Shown: positions 36,809 to 49,151 of the stretch, one piece after another
Layout of the letters: every line of letters begins with the position of its first letter
Numbering within the stretch: the stretch's first letter is position 1
Source: Thozetella sp. PMI_491
Taxonomy: Eukaryota; Ascomycota; Sordariomycetes; Chaetosphaeriales; Chaetosphaeriaceae
Length of the DNA: 64,000 nt
Assembly: GCA_021432635.1 (NCBI GenBank)
Contig: MU270032.1
Coordinates: 248,001-312,000 of the forward strand
Reading direction: 5' to 3'
Notes under the pieces: model-generated
The model's database searches: none
What the model saw: only the letters and a program-made list of their open reading frames with translations
Told to the model about the DNA's origin: nothing
Made by a program: the position numbers and the translations under genes

Positions 36809-39392
36809 TTAAGCGCTTCGGGACAGCTGATGTGCCTGACCAACTATTTCCGGAGCGCCTCCAAATGTGTCGGGCATCAATAGTCCGTGAGGATCGAAGT
36901 GAAGAGGAGAATCTCCGAGGATACTAGTTCCATCATCGGCATAGAGCCCTTGCGCGTAGAGGCCGAAGAAAGCGGGCGAGAGCTGTGATTCGCCATCCAG
37001 AGAACCACCATCGTGCCCCGTCGGTGGTAACCAGTGTTCCTGGTCCATAGAACTAGGCGGCAAGAAACCAGAGATCGCGTTATCTATTTCGAAAGAATCC
37101 CTCTGATTCAGGATACTTGGCTGCGCCGTATTTTCTGCCGGCGAACGAACGGATCCGCTTGGGCAAGGGGGTTGAAGCGCGCTTTCTGCTTTTCGCCTCG
37201 TTTTCCCCCGTTTGGGATTAGCAAAGCGGGCATCCTCCCGGCGCCGGGCCTCTATAAATTCTTGTTCGGCCGAAATTGGCACCTCCTTGGTTGTCAAGTT
37301 CCTAGAATGAGGTGTAAGAAGTGGCGAAACCCCCGAGACGGCTACCAAGCATACATACCCTGACCTTGTCTTGAGATATTCGTCTGCTATTGATCGATGA
37401 GGTGATCTCGATATGGCATCAAGGACCTTTTGTGCCTTGGTGTCTTTAGATTTGCAGGGTTCCACGGTTCCGAGAGAATAAACTTACCCAAGAGCTAATA
37501 TATGGGCTAACAGGACAGAGGGGCTCTAGAATTTCTAGATTTAATGCCAGTGCATCCGTGACTACCTGGTCATGATCTCCAAGAAGAAGAGGCGATGTAT
37601 CGGCTAGACTCAGGACTGAACACGTGTTAACCCAAGCACAAGGGCCTATGCTCCAGTCTGTGACAAAAAATCGCTTGGAGAGTGTTTGAACGGAGTGCAT
37701 TTGCGACCAGAACTGATTCAGGGTCGTGAAATGCTTCGCTATTTCTGCCATGCAAAAGGAGCGAAATTCAGGTGGTTGTGACATGATATAGCTGCTATCT
37801 TCACTCTCCGGAGCATCGTTATTTGGGTCCTCGTGCAGGATTGGGAACACATCCCGAAGAACGCCACCGAAAAGCTCACAGGCGGTGGTGTGCAACCATG
37901 TGTGCACCATCGTGTAGACGTCTGCCACTGGGGTGTGTATCCTCAAGTACAGGGCTCTTTCGGTGTTTTGCATCTCAGCAGGAAGTTGGTCTTCGAAGTT
38001 GGTGAGTTGTTGCTTGAAGATCCAAAGGGGGCTTTCGACACTCCACGGCAACTGCACCCCTGACTTGGCCCGTTCGCTTGTTAGGTACTGCTGAATCTGG
38101 TTGCGAAGATCAAGGATACGAATCAGATATGCTGTTACGCCGAGATTGGTGACATGTTGTAAATTATTCGAGGCCATATCATTGAGGGAGTCAGTATCGC
38201 AGTCAAGCTCGAGCTCGAACAATCTGCTGTTGCAAGGCAGCTGCAAATGGATGCTGTCACTTGGGCAGAGAGGTGGATATGGGGAGCCAGCTCCTTCAAT
38301 CATCTTATCAAGTAGATATGTGCACCACATTAGGCGTCTGCGACACTCCTGGTTGGTAAAGACCACTGCATCGGTGGGATAGTTGAGCTTTAGTGCATAA
38401 GCAATGCGGGAGGCAAGAGAGGAAAGGTACCACACAGCAGAGAGGCGGCCCTTGGCGGTGCAGTCGAAGGTGAGCAGGAGGAGAATTTGTAGTTTGGGAA
38501 TGGAAATCGAGTCTATGTCGCGTAATACTTCACGTTCAGCTTCTTCGAGCCAGCCCGGTCCGGGACTGACCATTTCGTTCGATCTGTTACATCTTTTCTC
38601 GGTGTTTACAAATCGAGACGCAACGCCTGCTACCGTGCGAAGGAGGCTCCTAGAAATTTTGCCGCTATGCCATGCCCGTAAAAACGATCCTTTGTGGATA
38701 AAATTGTACGGCCCAGATGCATGCACATACTGGAAGAAGATATCGATATGCTGCTGGATCACGATCTTGCGGGGGTCCACTGCCTTGTTGGGACGGATTC
38801 TAGTCCCAAGCGGCTCTCGAACTCCGCTCTGACGAGCCACTGGCTCCGGCTGGGGAGTTGAATGTTCTGCTAGTGCTGTGGTCGAGGATTCATCCGGTTT
38901 TGTTGTCTGGACCTGTTCATAAACACAATCGAGGTGCCTCGATTGACATCTTTCGCACTTTGGGACGCCGCCCGAGCAACGAAGTTTGTTCGCTCTGCAG
39001 ACGCCACAAGCCTGCCGGGTACGCTTCTTTGGTAACGGCACGTCTGTTGCGGATGGCAGGGGTGAAACCGCTTCATCTTTTGGTTAGTTAACCCGTTCCC
39101 TTTCCCATGTCCTTTCTCAGTAAGCGCACGCACCGCCTGGTCCAAGAGCTGTATCGGTGTCGTAGCTGCATTTGAACCCCAGCCGGGTGCAGCTGCGACA
39201 CGAAACAGGATTCTCGTCACATTTGACCTTTGCGACCGTTCAGCAAACCAAGAAGAGTTGTTGATTCAATGGTTACCGTCGCGAAAGACGTATAACGGAG
39301 CATACCTTACGGAGCTTGCACGGAAGACAGCCCCGGCTTGACCGTGCTCTTTTCTTAGATTGATTGACCAGTGATTGTTGAGTACCTTCCAT
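36809..39392 (-). CDS. Transcription factor with two tandem Zn2Cys6 domains, 768 aa
   Basis: Exons 39392-39306, 39227-39134, 39043-37488, 37435-37359 and 37301-36809 (2307 coding bases). The ATG at 39392 gives MEGTQQSLVNQSKKRARSSR, then cluster 1 at residues 22-49 (CLPCKLRK|VKC...CRSC...C) split by intron 1. A 23-residue spacer follows, then cluster 2 at residues 73-100 (CGVCRANKLRC...CERC...C) inside exon 3. Both clusters have all six cysteines with C-x2-C-x6-C-x6-C-x2-C-x6-C spacing. Intron 2 is phase 1 on both sides with a TAACTAACC branch site, so the join is well supported. The fungal TF middle homology region follows (RRRLMWCTYLLDKMIEG). Intron 4 (37302-37358, 57 bases) has no stop in frame. 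It is divergent from a quinate-permease-like gene. Confidence 0.82.
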
Positions 39393-40045
39393 CCTCGGAA
39401 AGCTGGATCCGTATGCCACTTGGGATAACAGGACTTGTTTTCGGATGTCGCAACGTTCTTGTCCGGGAGGTTGAGGTTGGGAGGAAAAGCCGACCCGGGC
39501 CCACGGAGATCATCGGTGCTCTCTACTAGGAGCCAGGACTTGACGACATGGCTCGAGGTCCGGCAGTCGGGAAGTTAGAAGACCTTCGGGAGTCGGGAGG
39601 GTACCCGAGCCGAATGGCTAGTCTCGCGACTAAGTCTACAGCGGACTAGCGGCCACCTTTGTTTGCCGCGGCGTACCCTGCCCCGGACCCATCGTTGGGT
39701 TGCCCCAGAGAAAGCTCGCCGCGCTAGGTCTGGGGAATCTGGGGCTAATTGAGGTGGCCTTGCGGCATCAGTCTCTCCCGCCAACTTTATCCCCAGCTAA
39801 GATTGCGTATTATTGCAGTTCTGGATAAACGCTTTGCGCCGGGATCACATGGAGCGTCAACCGGCCCAGATGCAAGCGACGAGCTCCATGCATACTCCTT
39901 AGCAGGCGCTGGATCGAGTTTTCTTTAAAGGCCTGTCTCAGCTCGTCCATCTCCAGTGCCTGCAACGAACTGTATTTTCTGCAGGCCGCCACACAGTACC
40001 GGGAAGAAGTTGGACAGCACGAATAACATCACGTACTTCTCAAAG
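39393..40045. promoter_or_regulatory. Divergent promoter region of tandem-Zn2Cys6 regulator and sugar porter
   Basis: A 653-base region with many CGG/CCG triplets around 39590-39660, including a direct repeat CGG-N5-CGG at 39642-39652. These are candidate sites for the adjacent regulator. No gene was seen. Confidence 0.4.
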
Positions 40046-41876
40046 ATGGGCAATCCTTTCGCTATTAAAGAGGACCCGCATCATCCGGTGCCCAAGGAGG
40101 CATATGGATGGCGTATCTACGCGCTGGCCTGTTCCGCATCATGGGTAAGTATCCAATTCCTATCGGCCAATGTCCGGTAATGCTCACCGGCCTCGGTCTA
40201 CACCTAGGGCTCCGCTATGTTTGGATACGACTCAGCGTTCATCGGTTCCACGATGTCTCTTACTTCCTTTGTGAAGTCCTTCGATCTAAACGGCCCCGAT
40301 GCCACGAGCCTAAGCTCCAATATCACGTCCACATTCCAGGCCGGGGCGTTTTTTGGTGCCATCTTTGGCTACTTTGTCGGTGAAAGTCTTGGAAGAAGAT
40401 GGAATTTGCTTCTCTCCGCCTTAGTCTTCCTCCTCGGAGCTGTCCTACAGACCGTCTGCCAAGGTGCCGGACAGCTGGGGCTAATGTATGCCGGACGAGC
40501 GCTCACAGGAATGGGCGTGGGCGCTAGCTCCTTGATCGTTCCTATTTATATTGCGGAATCGAGCCCCCATACGATTCGTGGCAGGCTGATCGGAATATTC
40601 GAAATCTTTCTGCAGACCGGTAAGCTTTTCTCCACGACAACTGTTCACGGTATTCGAGCAGTGTAGCCGAATGGAGGAACAACCACGTGTTTACTGATTG
40701 CTGATACTCTCTGCAGCTAGTCTCTGTGGCTTTTGGGTGACTTATGGTGTCAACCAGAACCTCCCATCCAACACAATGCAGTGGCGCATCCCCTTTGCTG
40801 TGCAGATCATACCCGTGGCTCTGCTCATCATCTGCATGAGCTTTATGATCGAGTCCCCTCGGTGGCTTGTCAAGAATGGCAAGTTCGACCTGGCACGTAA
40901 GAATCTCTCCTGGGTGCGCAACCTGCCCGCCGACCACCCCTATGTTGAGAGCGAGTTGGCCCAGATGAAGAGCCAGTTGGACGCCGAAGCGGAGTACGGA
41001 AGAGGTACGAGCCAGATAAAGGCGGCATGGAAAGAACTTTCGAGCAAACGCTTGCGATTCCGAGTCTGCTTCGCCATGGCCATGAAATGGATGTCCAACC
41101 TAGCGGGGTAAGTGACAGCTTCAGTTGGTGTTCGTGAAATATAACCTAGGAGGTACTAATCAACGCCTAATCCTAGTGTGAATGCGCTCAACTACTATAC
41201 ACCTACAATCTTCAAGTCTATCGGCTTCACCGGCACTTCAGTTGGGCTTCTAGCAACCGGAGTGTATGGCGTTGTCAAAGTCGTTGTGACAACCGTGTTT
41301 CTCTTCTGGTTCGTCGACAGATGGGGCCGACGTCCGGCCCTGCTTACTGGCTCCGCAGTAATCTTCTTCAGCTTCTTCTACTTGGGTACCTACAGCAAGA
41401 TTTCCGGATCTTTCGACGCCAGTCCACCCAGAGACGGCGGCGCCTACATGGCCATCATCATGATCTACATCTATGCCGCATCTTTCTCCATGTCGTGGAA
41501 CACGGGACCGTGGATATTTAGCGCGGAGGTGTTCCCAACTAAGATTAGGTCGTTGGGAATGCTAGTAGCCGTTTTGAACCAATGGCTTGCGCAGTATGTC
41601 ATTGTACTGGTCACACCGTACATGATCAAGGACATCAAGTATGGAACGTTCTACTTCTTTGGCGCCGGGATATTCGTCAGCGGAGTTTCCGTGTATTTCT
41701 TCATGCCCGAGACAAAGGGATTCAGTCTCGAGGAGATGGGTATGATATTCGAGAATGGGGAATGGTTCGCGCCAAAGATGAGGGCAGTTGGCGAACAGCT
41801 CCGGGCAGAGCGGGATCCGGTGACAGCGGCCGAATCTGGAAAAGGCGATTTCGCCGTTACTGAACATGAGGAATAG
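40046..41876 (+). CDS. MFS sugar porter, quinate-permease-like, 533 aa
   Basis: Exons 40046-40144, 40208-40619, 40717-41107 and 41177-41876. Sugar-porter marks: SAMFGYDSAFIGSTMSL in TM1, GESLGRRWNLLLSA, GRALTGMGVGASSLIVPIYIAE, ESPRWLVKNGK after TM6, VDRWGRRPALLTG, and FFMPETKGFSLEEM at the end. The opening MGNPFAIKEDPHHPVPKEAYGWRIYALA is typical of fungal QutD/quinate permeases. It would import quinate or a related sugar acid with protons. It shares its upstream region with the tandem-Zn2Cys6 regulator. Quinate genes in fungi are usually clustered with regulators, but no quinate catabolic enzyme is present here. Confidence 0.88.
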
Positions 41877-42142
41877 CATAATTAGATTGCGCCTATTGCG
41901 CCTACACGGACGGGGAAGAGAGGGTTGTCGGTGCCAAGAGGCACCTCGTAACGCAATTAGCTTTTTTGTCTTCAAGCTCGCCTATCTCGTCCATAAAAGA
42001 AGGTTTGCGCTAATTACTGACTGGCAAATCCTCCCGCTCTCTCGCTGCCTCTAATATCAGTACGCGGTACCAAGTGATAAATATTCGGATCCATGGTAGA
42101 AGTCAAGACCGCAAACAAGGATAACAGCTGGAAGATACGAGT

Positions 42143-45100
42143 CTACGACTCCGCAGATGCAACCGCCGAAGGGGTAATAATGGTTTCGAAGGTAGTAGCA
42201 GTGGTGGTAGCGGACGAGGCGCTGCAGCTCGGGATCTCCCGCGCCCCAACGACGATTTCGAAGCTCTGGCAGCCGCTGAGCAGCGTCGGCCCAAACCTCA
42301 CCAAGCCGCTGCCGGTGTCGCACACGTAGAGTGCGGCCTTGTTCGAAGCTGTGCATGTAAGCCTGTCGTCAACGTCGGTGCAGGTAATGTACGAGAAAGC
42401 ACCGGTGATGCGGCTTGGCTGATACAGGTAAACTAGACTGTTGTTATTAGTGTGTGTGGAGAGGAAGACGGTGTTTCCCGTAATCCTGCTGGTCACAGTG
42501 CCATCATTGACCAGAGAGAAGTTTAAGGCCGCTTGCGATCCAGTCAGGTCTATGGCAAGGAAGTCGGAGTAAAGGTAGAAGTTAAGGGGGGTTGATGCGC
42601 TACCGACCAACGCCTGCAGAGTCACGGGGGTCGAGCCGGTAGCGCACGGCTCCGGTGGGATGACGGTTGAGGTAGGCGGTACCGTAGTGACTGGCGTAGT
42701 GGTCGTCGATACTACCGGAGGCTTCTCACGAGTAATGTTGAACCATGGAGAGAGCTTCCACTGCCAGTCGTTGAGGTTGTGGGGGTCACCGTACGTGCGC
42801 AGCGCACGTCCTAGGATCCGGTATTCGCCTGCCGGAATGTCCTCTCCGTTCGCGAAGATGTTTCGAGGGACGGCATAAAACGCACCGTTCCTAGGGTATC
42901 CTACAACAGGGTATGTGAGCCAGCTGTCATCGAGACCGCCCGGCTGAGTAATGAAGGACCCATTGAACTTGTTTTGTCCAGGAACAGGAGGGTAGACCCA
43001 GTCAGACTCGTTCCAGTAGCGATCGACAAACTAAGCGTGGTTGTCAGTTGAGCCTCAATAGCTACTCGAAAGAAATCCAGGGCGTATATCTCACATCAAA
43101 ACTTAGCTCCGTAGCTGGCCATAGTACGTTATAGTATGGCTGAGGATAGTCGCCGCCTTCCTCGAAGGTGTAGTTCCAGCCTTCAGGAATGAGTCCGCCC
43201 ACGGCTCGGCCGCTGAGGAAGAGAGGCGTGCCACGCTCCATTTCCCACATATCCGATTGATAGTAGGAGCCTTTGACACCTAAGGGGAAGATTATAGTTA
43301 GCGTCCATGACAGCGAACCAGCCAGCACGACCGAGCGTACCTAGGTATGTAACGCTAAGAGTCTCCCCATTGGACCCGGCGACCTTGATCGCTCCGCCAT
43401 ATACAGGTAGCATGAGTGGGTCGGCATCAGCTGGCTCCGTGAAAGTTGCCGTGAATACGGAACTCTCGCCTGGTCCAAGCTTGATTGTGTCGCTAGAGAA
43501 TTGGACCGTAGCAAGCTCTCCTTCGTTCGATGAGTACGGAGGGAAGACAGCAACCCAGGCATCTCTGTTATTCTTCGTATTGATGGTGATACCTGGCGCG
43601 TGGCTCAGCTGGTATGTTACCGTGCCGTTACCAGAGTTGACGATCTTGATTTCGTGAGATCCTTGGAAGTGGTCGGTGTCATTGAAGTTGATGTTTCCAG
43701 GGGACACTGAGGTGGTGTACGAAACCACCTTCAAAGCATTAACCATACCGGCTCCTTGCTGAGCCATGGGACTACACTCGAAGATTAGATATATAAGAGG
43801 TTATAATGAGTACCCAGCGGACGTACGCTGTGTTATTGGTACCATCGCTGTGCAGGACCGGGCTGGCACTGCTGATGATGGTTTCATGGGCGATGCGGGC
43901 TGCATCGGCACCAAGACCCGCCTTCCCGCCGCGCGACTCAAAGAAGAGAGCAGCAACGCCAGCAATCTAGAACTATGATTAGTGAAATTTGGACCAACTG
44001 TCAACATGGGTATCCATTTCTGTACGTAAGGCGTGGCCATGCTGGTACCGGAAAGAACAGTCCAGCCGCCGTCGAGGTAAGTCGAGAATATGTCACCGCC
44101 TGCCAACCATAGATTAGTTGCCGCCCTCGCCGCGCTGGGGTCCCATCGATTCACGTCACATACCTGGGGCAGAAATTTCTGGTTTCATACGGGCATCCGT
44201 AGTCGGGCCCCACGACGAGAAGTCATTGATCACTGCTGGTGCACTCTCAGAGAGCTCAATACTGCCAACAGCCATGCTCCCGTAACCGTTGCCTCCACTA
44301 CTAGTGAAAAAAGGCCCTAGTATTGTCAGTATTTTGTGCAGTAGCGGACCGCTATTGAGGCTGAAGCGAATAGCCTACCGTTAGCGCCGGCGTTGCCGGC
44401 AGCAATGTTCACAAAAACTCCAGCAGCCTGCAGCTGTGTGGCTACCATGGCCAAGGCGGTGGTTGGGAACCCGCGGTTAGAGCCAAGGGAAGCGGTGATG
44501 ACATCAGGGGGTCCCTCTTCGTATGCTTGTAGGAAGCCAGCAACAATAACATCCTCGTATGTGCTACCCCCACAGCCAAACACCTTGTACATGCGTAGCC
44601 TGGCCGAGGGGGCGACACCAAGCCATTGGGGCTCACTGCTCCCGACGATACCAGAAACATGCGTGCCATGGCCAGCACAGTCGTTCGGGTCGGCATCGGG
44701 AACGTACGGTCCGCCAACCACATAGTCATCGCCGACGAGGTCATAGCCAGCTTCGATCTTGAAGCCAGGGCCAAAACCGCCGCCAAGAGCAGGGTGGTTG
44801 TAGTCTACACCCGTGTCAACGATAGCAACAAGGGAGCCCTCGCCAAAGTGACCCAGCGCATGTGCCTCGGCCACACCAGTCTGGTTGTGAGGGCTCCATG
44901 AGGGAAACTGGACGTCATCCCTGCGTCCAATGCCGCTGCTAGTGACGGGAACAGTGTACAAGGCGGCCTCCCAGACCTTCTCGACCTCGGGCAAGGCCTG
45001 GATATCGGCGACCGATGCAACAGTATTGCCACTGAGATCGAACGACGCGCCATGGAAGAGTTCCGAGGTGAAACTTAGGGCTGGATTCACCTCTTTACCG

Positions 45101-45385
45101 ACCTCCTGGAGCTTAGTGAAGAAGCCATTGGTGTCCTTCGAACCCGTACAATCAGCCTGTGAAGACACAAGAAGGAAGGACGGTCAACGGGGGAGGGGTC
45201 CCTACAAGGCTCCCATCACGCTTCCGAAACTTGGCCGAACCGGCCGAGGAAAACTGAACGATGTACCTGTTGGAGCCGCTAGAGAAGGATCCTGCAGGGC
45301 CCAAGGCAGCCTCATCTGGAGTCTGAGCAAGGGCAACGTTGGAGAGGAGCAATGCACCTAGTCCAAAGAGCAACTGTATCCCCAT
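42143..45385 (-). CDS. Secreted subtilisin-like serine protease (S8) with C-terminal extension, 942 aa
   Basis: Eight exons: 45385-45206, 45156-44379, 44316-44164, 44099-44026, 43966-43827, 43771-43341, 43279-43095 and 43030-42143. A signal peptide (MGIQLLFGLGALLLSNVALA) is followed by an I9-type propeptide. The catalytic residues are Asp174 (VAIVDTGVDYNHP), His223 (GHGTHVSGI), the oxyanion Asn in IAAGNAG, and Ser in LSGTSMATPY. The layout resembles minor extracellular (Vpr-like) subtilases, with an Fn3-like region after the catalytic domain. The last 300 or so residues add a Thr/Pro linker (about TTTTPVTTVPPTSTVIPPEP) and a Cys-containing module (CTDVDDRLTC, SGCQSF) of unknown type. It should cleave proteins outside the cell. 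The final module may be adhesive. Confidence 0.9.
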
Positions 45386-46896
45386 ACTGTCGATGAGCCC
45401 TTAACAGGGTGTAGATGTGCGCTGAAAGAAGGATAGCGGCTACCTACCATAGCTGCTCTGGGGGGAGCAGTCTCGTGCACCCTCTTATATGTGCGGATAC
45501 CATCATTTCGACATCGCCACGCGAGCGGAGAGATGGGTGCATCCGCGTATTCGCCCAGGCATAGCGTGAGGGGTTGGACTACTGTAGGAGCAGTCAGCGG
45601 CCCGAGACTCGTCCGGTTCTCCGTAGTCAGCTTCCTTTCTCGCGCTGTCCATGATACCACGCTGCGGCATCTTCCCGACCGTCGGTCGAGATGGACCTGA
45701 TTAGATTAGATGCGACGTCCCCAGCCAGCGAAATCGGCCTTGTCGACCCACCCTTCCCTTCATTGTCTCTAGGATACAATAGCGTCATCATGACAAAAAT
45801 GGTTGAGTAGGATCCATCCCGTAATGCCCAGGAATGTTATACGCGGAATTGTTATTCCGTATCCTCTTGCCTCGCGGCAACAGACGGGTAGCAGGCGCCC
45901 TAGGGTCGCTAATAGTTGCACTGAGAACCTTATCTACCGCTATGGTCCTTCCTCTTTTGCTATGTTGAGCTGCAACATAACTCTACCATAGTTCTAGGCC
46001 ATTGCTCGCTCCAATCGAAGGGGTTAGTGAGCGCACACGCCTTCGCACCTCCCCCGCCCGGGTCGGCGAGACTCTGAGCGACTGTCACTGACTTGGCAGG
46101 GCAGGTCTCGTGGTTATCTGGGACTAAGCCTGGCCCTGCAGTGGGATCTAGGCGGCATGCATAGCTTGCCCTTCGCTACGGCCGCCGATCAATTTCCCGG
46201 TAATCCACCGCCCACTACGACCTAGCTGCAACTTCAGTGGCATGGCGCGAGCCACACAGGCTCTTGGCGCCACATGGTGCCTACCAAATTCGGCATCATC
46301 CCCGGTCACCCCTCCAGTTCTCGTGCGAGGGGGTCGGATAATGAAGTGACACTCGGAAAAGCGACGGCATTAAAAAGCTTGTCTTCCACAAACTTGCTGC
46401 ACAGTTAACCGACTTTAATCGATCACGCAATACGTGCTCGCACAAAGATGGAAGCTTGTAGGGGCTTGTACTCAAAGTATCAAGAAGCAGGCAATGATGA
46501 TGCGTGGGAGGATGGTCCTCATTTCGGCGACAGTAGTGTATGTCGCCCTTTCCTAGAACTTTGGTAGTTATACATCATTGAAAGCTCCGATGCAACATTT
46601 CGATTGTACCTGTTGTTCTGGGACGTTTTCGGTCGTATCTTCGGTTTAAAAGTATCCGCCTCAGTTTTGAAAGCGGAAAACTAGGCACTGTAAAAATACC
46701 AAGATTATATAGAGATTTATCTGTTATTATAACTACCCATTACCAACTACCTGTAGCATTCGCTTTCAACCCTCCCAAGCAATACTATATGGTTATCTGT
46801 AGGGAATCGCGATTTCGCTATCCCTTCAAGCTCATGAGTTACCCGAGCCACTTGAACCAGACGATGAGAGCATGAAGGAATGTATCACTCTCGAGA
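45386..46896. other. Intergenic, no gene supported
   Basis: Protease promoter on the left, then about 1.2 kb without a supported gene. Base composition is mixed and AT-rich near 46690-46790. Confidence 0.45.
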
Positions 46897-47370
46897 TCAA
46901 CAATTGTACGTCAGAATAAGTCCGGCTCCTGCAGCCGAGGACTCAGCGAAGCTCACTGAACCGGAGCCGGCTAGAGAGAGTTGGAAGTTAAAGTTGGCCC
47001 GGCATGCGAACGAGTTGATCGTGTTGTAGCGCGCGGTGCTGCTCTGGGCAAAGGTGTAGGTGCCAACGAGGCTGTTGGGCGCCGGGCCCTCTAGCGGCCT
47101 GAAGTTGACCTGAGAGTTGCCCGTGGTAGCGATGAGGTAGTTGGCGGGGAACTGTGCAACGAGGGAGCACGGCCCAACCACATTGGTAGGGACTCCAGTG
47201 AAGCTGACAATAGCCGTCGGCGAGCTGCTGTTAAGGTTGACCGTGAAGGGAGTCTTATCAGGGTAGCGGACAGTGCAGGCACGCTTGGCGACCGCTTCGG
47301 GCTCAGCAGCAGGCGCAGCGGAGACGAACGCGGTTACTAGCGTGGAGAGGAAGAGAGTATGCAGCTGCAT
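46897..47370 (-). CDS. Small secreted But2-domain-like protein, 157 aa
   Basis: Single exon. The signal peptide MQLHTLFLSTLVTAFVSA is followed by a short pro-segment ending in KR (AVAKR), a Kex2-type site, then a Cys-starting mature chain with four cysteines (CTVRYP, GPCSLVAQFPANY, INSFACR, final C). The pattern VSFTGVPTNVVGPCSLVAQFP...NSFACR resembles fungal secreted proteins annotated with the But2 C-terminal domain. Role unknown; such proteins are commonly listed as effector or cell-surface candidates. It is an isolated gene. Confidence 0.75.
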   Translation of the reverse strand: MQLHTLFLSTLVTAFVSAAPAAEPEAVAKRACTVRYPDKTPFTVNLNSSSPTAIVSFTGVPTNVVGPCSLVAQFPANYLIATTGNSQVNFRPLEGPAPNSLVGTYTFAQSSTARYNTINSFACRANFNFQLSLAGSGSVSFAESSAAGAGLILTYNC

Positions 47371-49130
47371 GATGTCGGTGGTGATTCGTGGGTGTTATTA
47401 TCCCGCTGTCTTGAAATGTTAGGAGTAGAGGTCATAAGTCAATTTCTGAGTTGGTTGGTGGTTTCCTATGAAAAGGTAGTGTCGCTTCCAGCAGCAGGGT
47501 GGGATCTTTATAGGCTTCATGCGGGGCTCAAATACTCACCTACTGGCCAATTATATGATTCACGGTATGCTCGTGGCGTGAAAGACGGCTTAGATACTTC
47601 GCCTCATTGTTAGCAGGACCTGTGCGTACGCCTTCCGCCATCTCGTATCCCATTGAGGGCACTCGGTAGAGAATGTCTCGAGTGGTTACGTATCCGAGGG
47701 TGGCATGATGCAGAAGAAGGTTAGTATTGCATAGTAGCCCCATTGAGAGGTATTTACTGACGACCGAAAATCCCTTCGAAGATAGCTTCTAGATCTCCTC
47801 ACGCCGCCCTAAAAGAATTATTCGTCGCTCATCTCTATGCAGGTCTACGAAGCTGAGATACCTTAAAGTTGCTAGTCCCATATACTAGCAGCCCCCGGGC
47901 CCCGCAAGGCTTACCAGACCTCTCAGCTTTCCCGTAGTGCTAGTATTCTACCCAGCCCCTCCACCGTTGCGAGGTATCTTACCTAAGGAAGCGACTTCTA
48001 TACGACCCTACGAATCGGACGGCTGTACACCGAAGGAGATGGCACTGTCGTTCAACGCCAGCTTTGCATTTACAATTATGTCGCTACCCTTGGGCAACTA
48101 AAGCGAGCTCGGCAGCCCCGGATGGCTGGGAAGCAGGCAGTGTAATCACACTTGGCTCGCTCCAGCCAGCCGTAGTCTCAGTTGGTCACAAGGCTCTGTG
48201 TTGAGGGCCGGCCCATCCTCAGAGCCGCGGCGGTGAGCCAGATCGCAGCCAAGACAGAACGTGATCCACGCCACTTAGACCTGGCCAAGGACAGAAGGGA
48301 AGGAGCCCTTGAGGCTTAAGCTTAGCGGCGGAATACATCCGCCAGTAAGTTTTCTTGTTCCTTCGTCTTAAGCTTTAGGACTCACCTGAGCTAGCCGCAC
48401 CCCTCGGCGCTGATCTACGGGCGAGCGAAGTAAGCTACATCTTATGCGGATAACCCGAATTGGGAAGAGAGTGGCAGCAATCTGCATACACGGCACCAAA
48501 ATATCTTCCTTCATTACTTGGAGAAGGTGAGGGAAGGGATATTTGAAGCCCTGAGACCGCGACGCTCGAGCACGTGGTCCCTGCCGCAGGATGGCGCTGA
48601 TGGGCTGAGGCTGAACTGCACTAGAGCCGGCTCGACCAGACGATCGGCGGCCCATTCCGTAGAGCATGGCCTCGTCCACGGACACGGCAATGGATGCGAT
48701 GACGAAAAAGAGGGATTTATTCTTTTGTGTTACGTCATCCGTTGCCAAATGTTGAGGACGGAGCCGTCATGGTTTTGCAGTATAGACAGAAGGGACAGGT
48801 CGTGACTTGTCCTTGGGCTGAAGTAGGCAAGGCTGAGGCAATCTAGATTGACAGTTTAAGGGAACCATGCGTTTGGTGAAAGTTATTTAATATGTCTTTT
48901 GGAATTAGAAATATTACTACAAACATATACCTGGCTCGTCAGGGAGTGTGAAGCGTTATGGGATCCATTATACCGTACCGCCGCAGAGATAGCTTCGCTT
49001 AATATCGGCGAACAGTGTCCGACTCTACCAAGGTGAGAATAGGGCCGGTAACGCGAAGAGGAGGCGCATCTACGGCTGCTTACATTGATTCCCGCTCTCC
49101 TATAATTACTGGTGTGGCTGCGACTTCAAC
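47371..49130. other. Intergenic, no gene supported
   Basis: A reverse-strand open frame at about 48370-48750 is the longest but has no recognisable domain. Otherwise nothing was seen. Confidence 0.4.
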
Positions 49131-49151
49131 TTGCATCCCCATAACAGCGCT

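Noticed and set aside
38870-39220. Separate small zinc-cluster gene upstream of the regulator
   Set aside because: The half-cluster here has matching splice phases with the downstream exon and an in-frame ATG at 39392, so one tandem-domain gene explains the sequence better.
48368-48748. 126-codon reverse-strand open frame
   Set aside because: A stretch of plausible amino-acid composition, but no family, no partner exon and no good start context. I could not support it as a gene.
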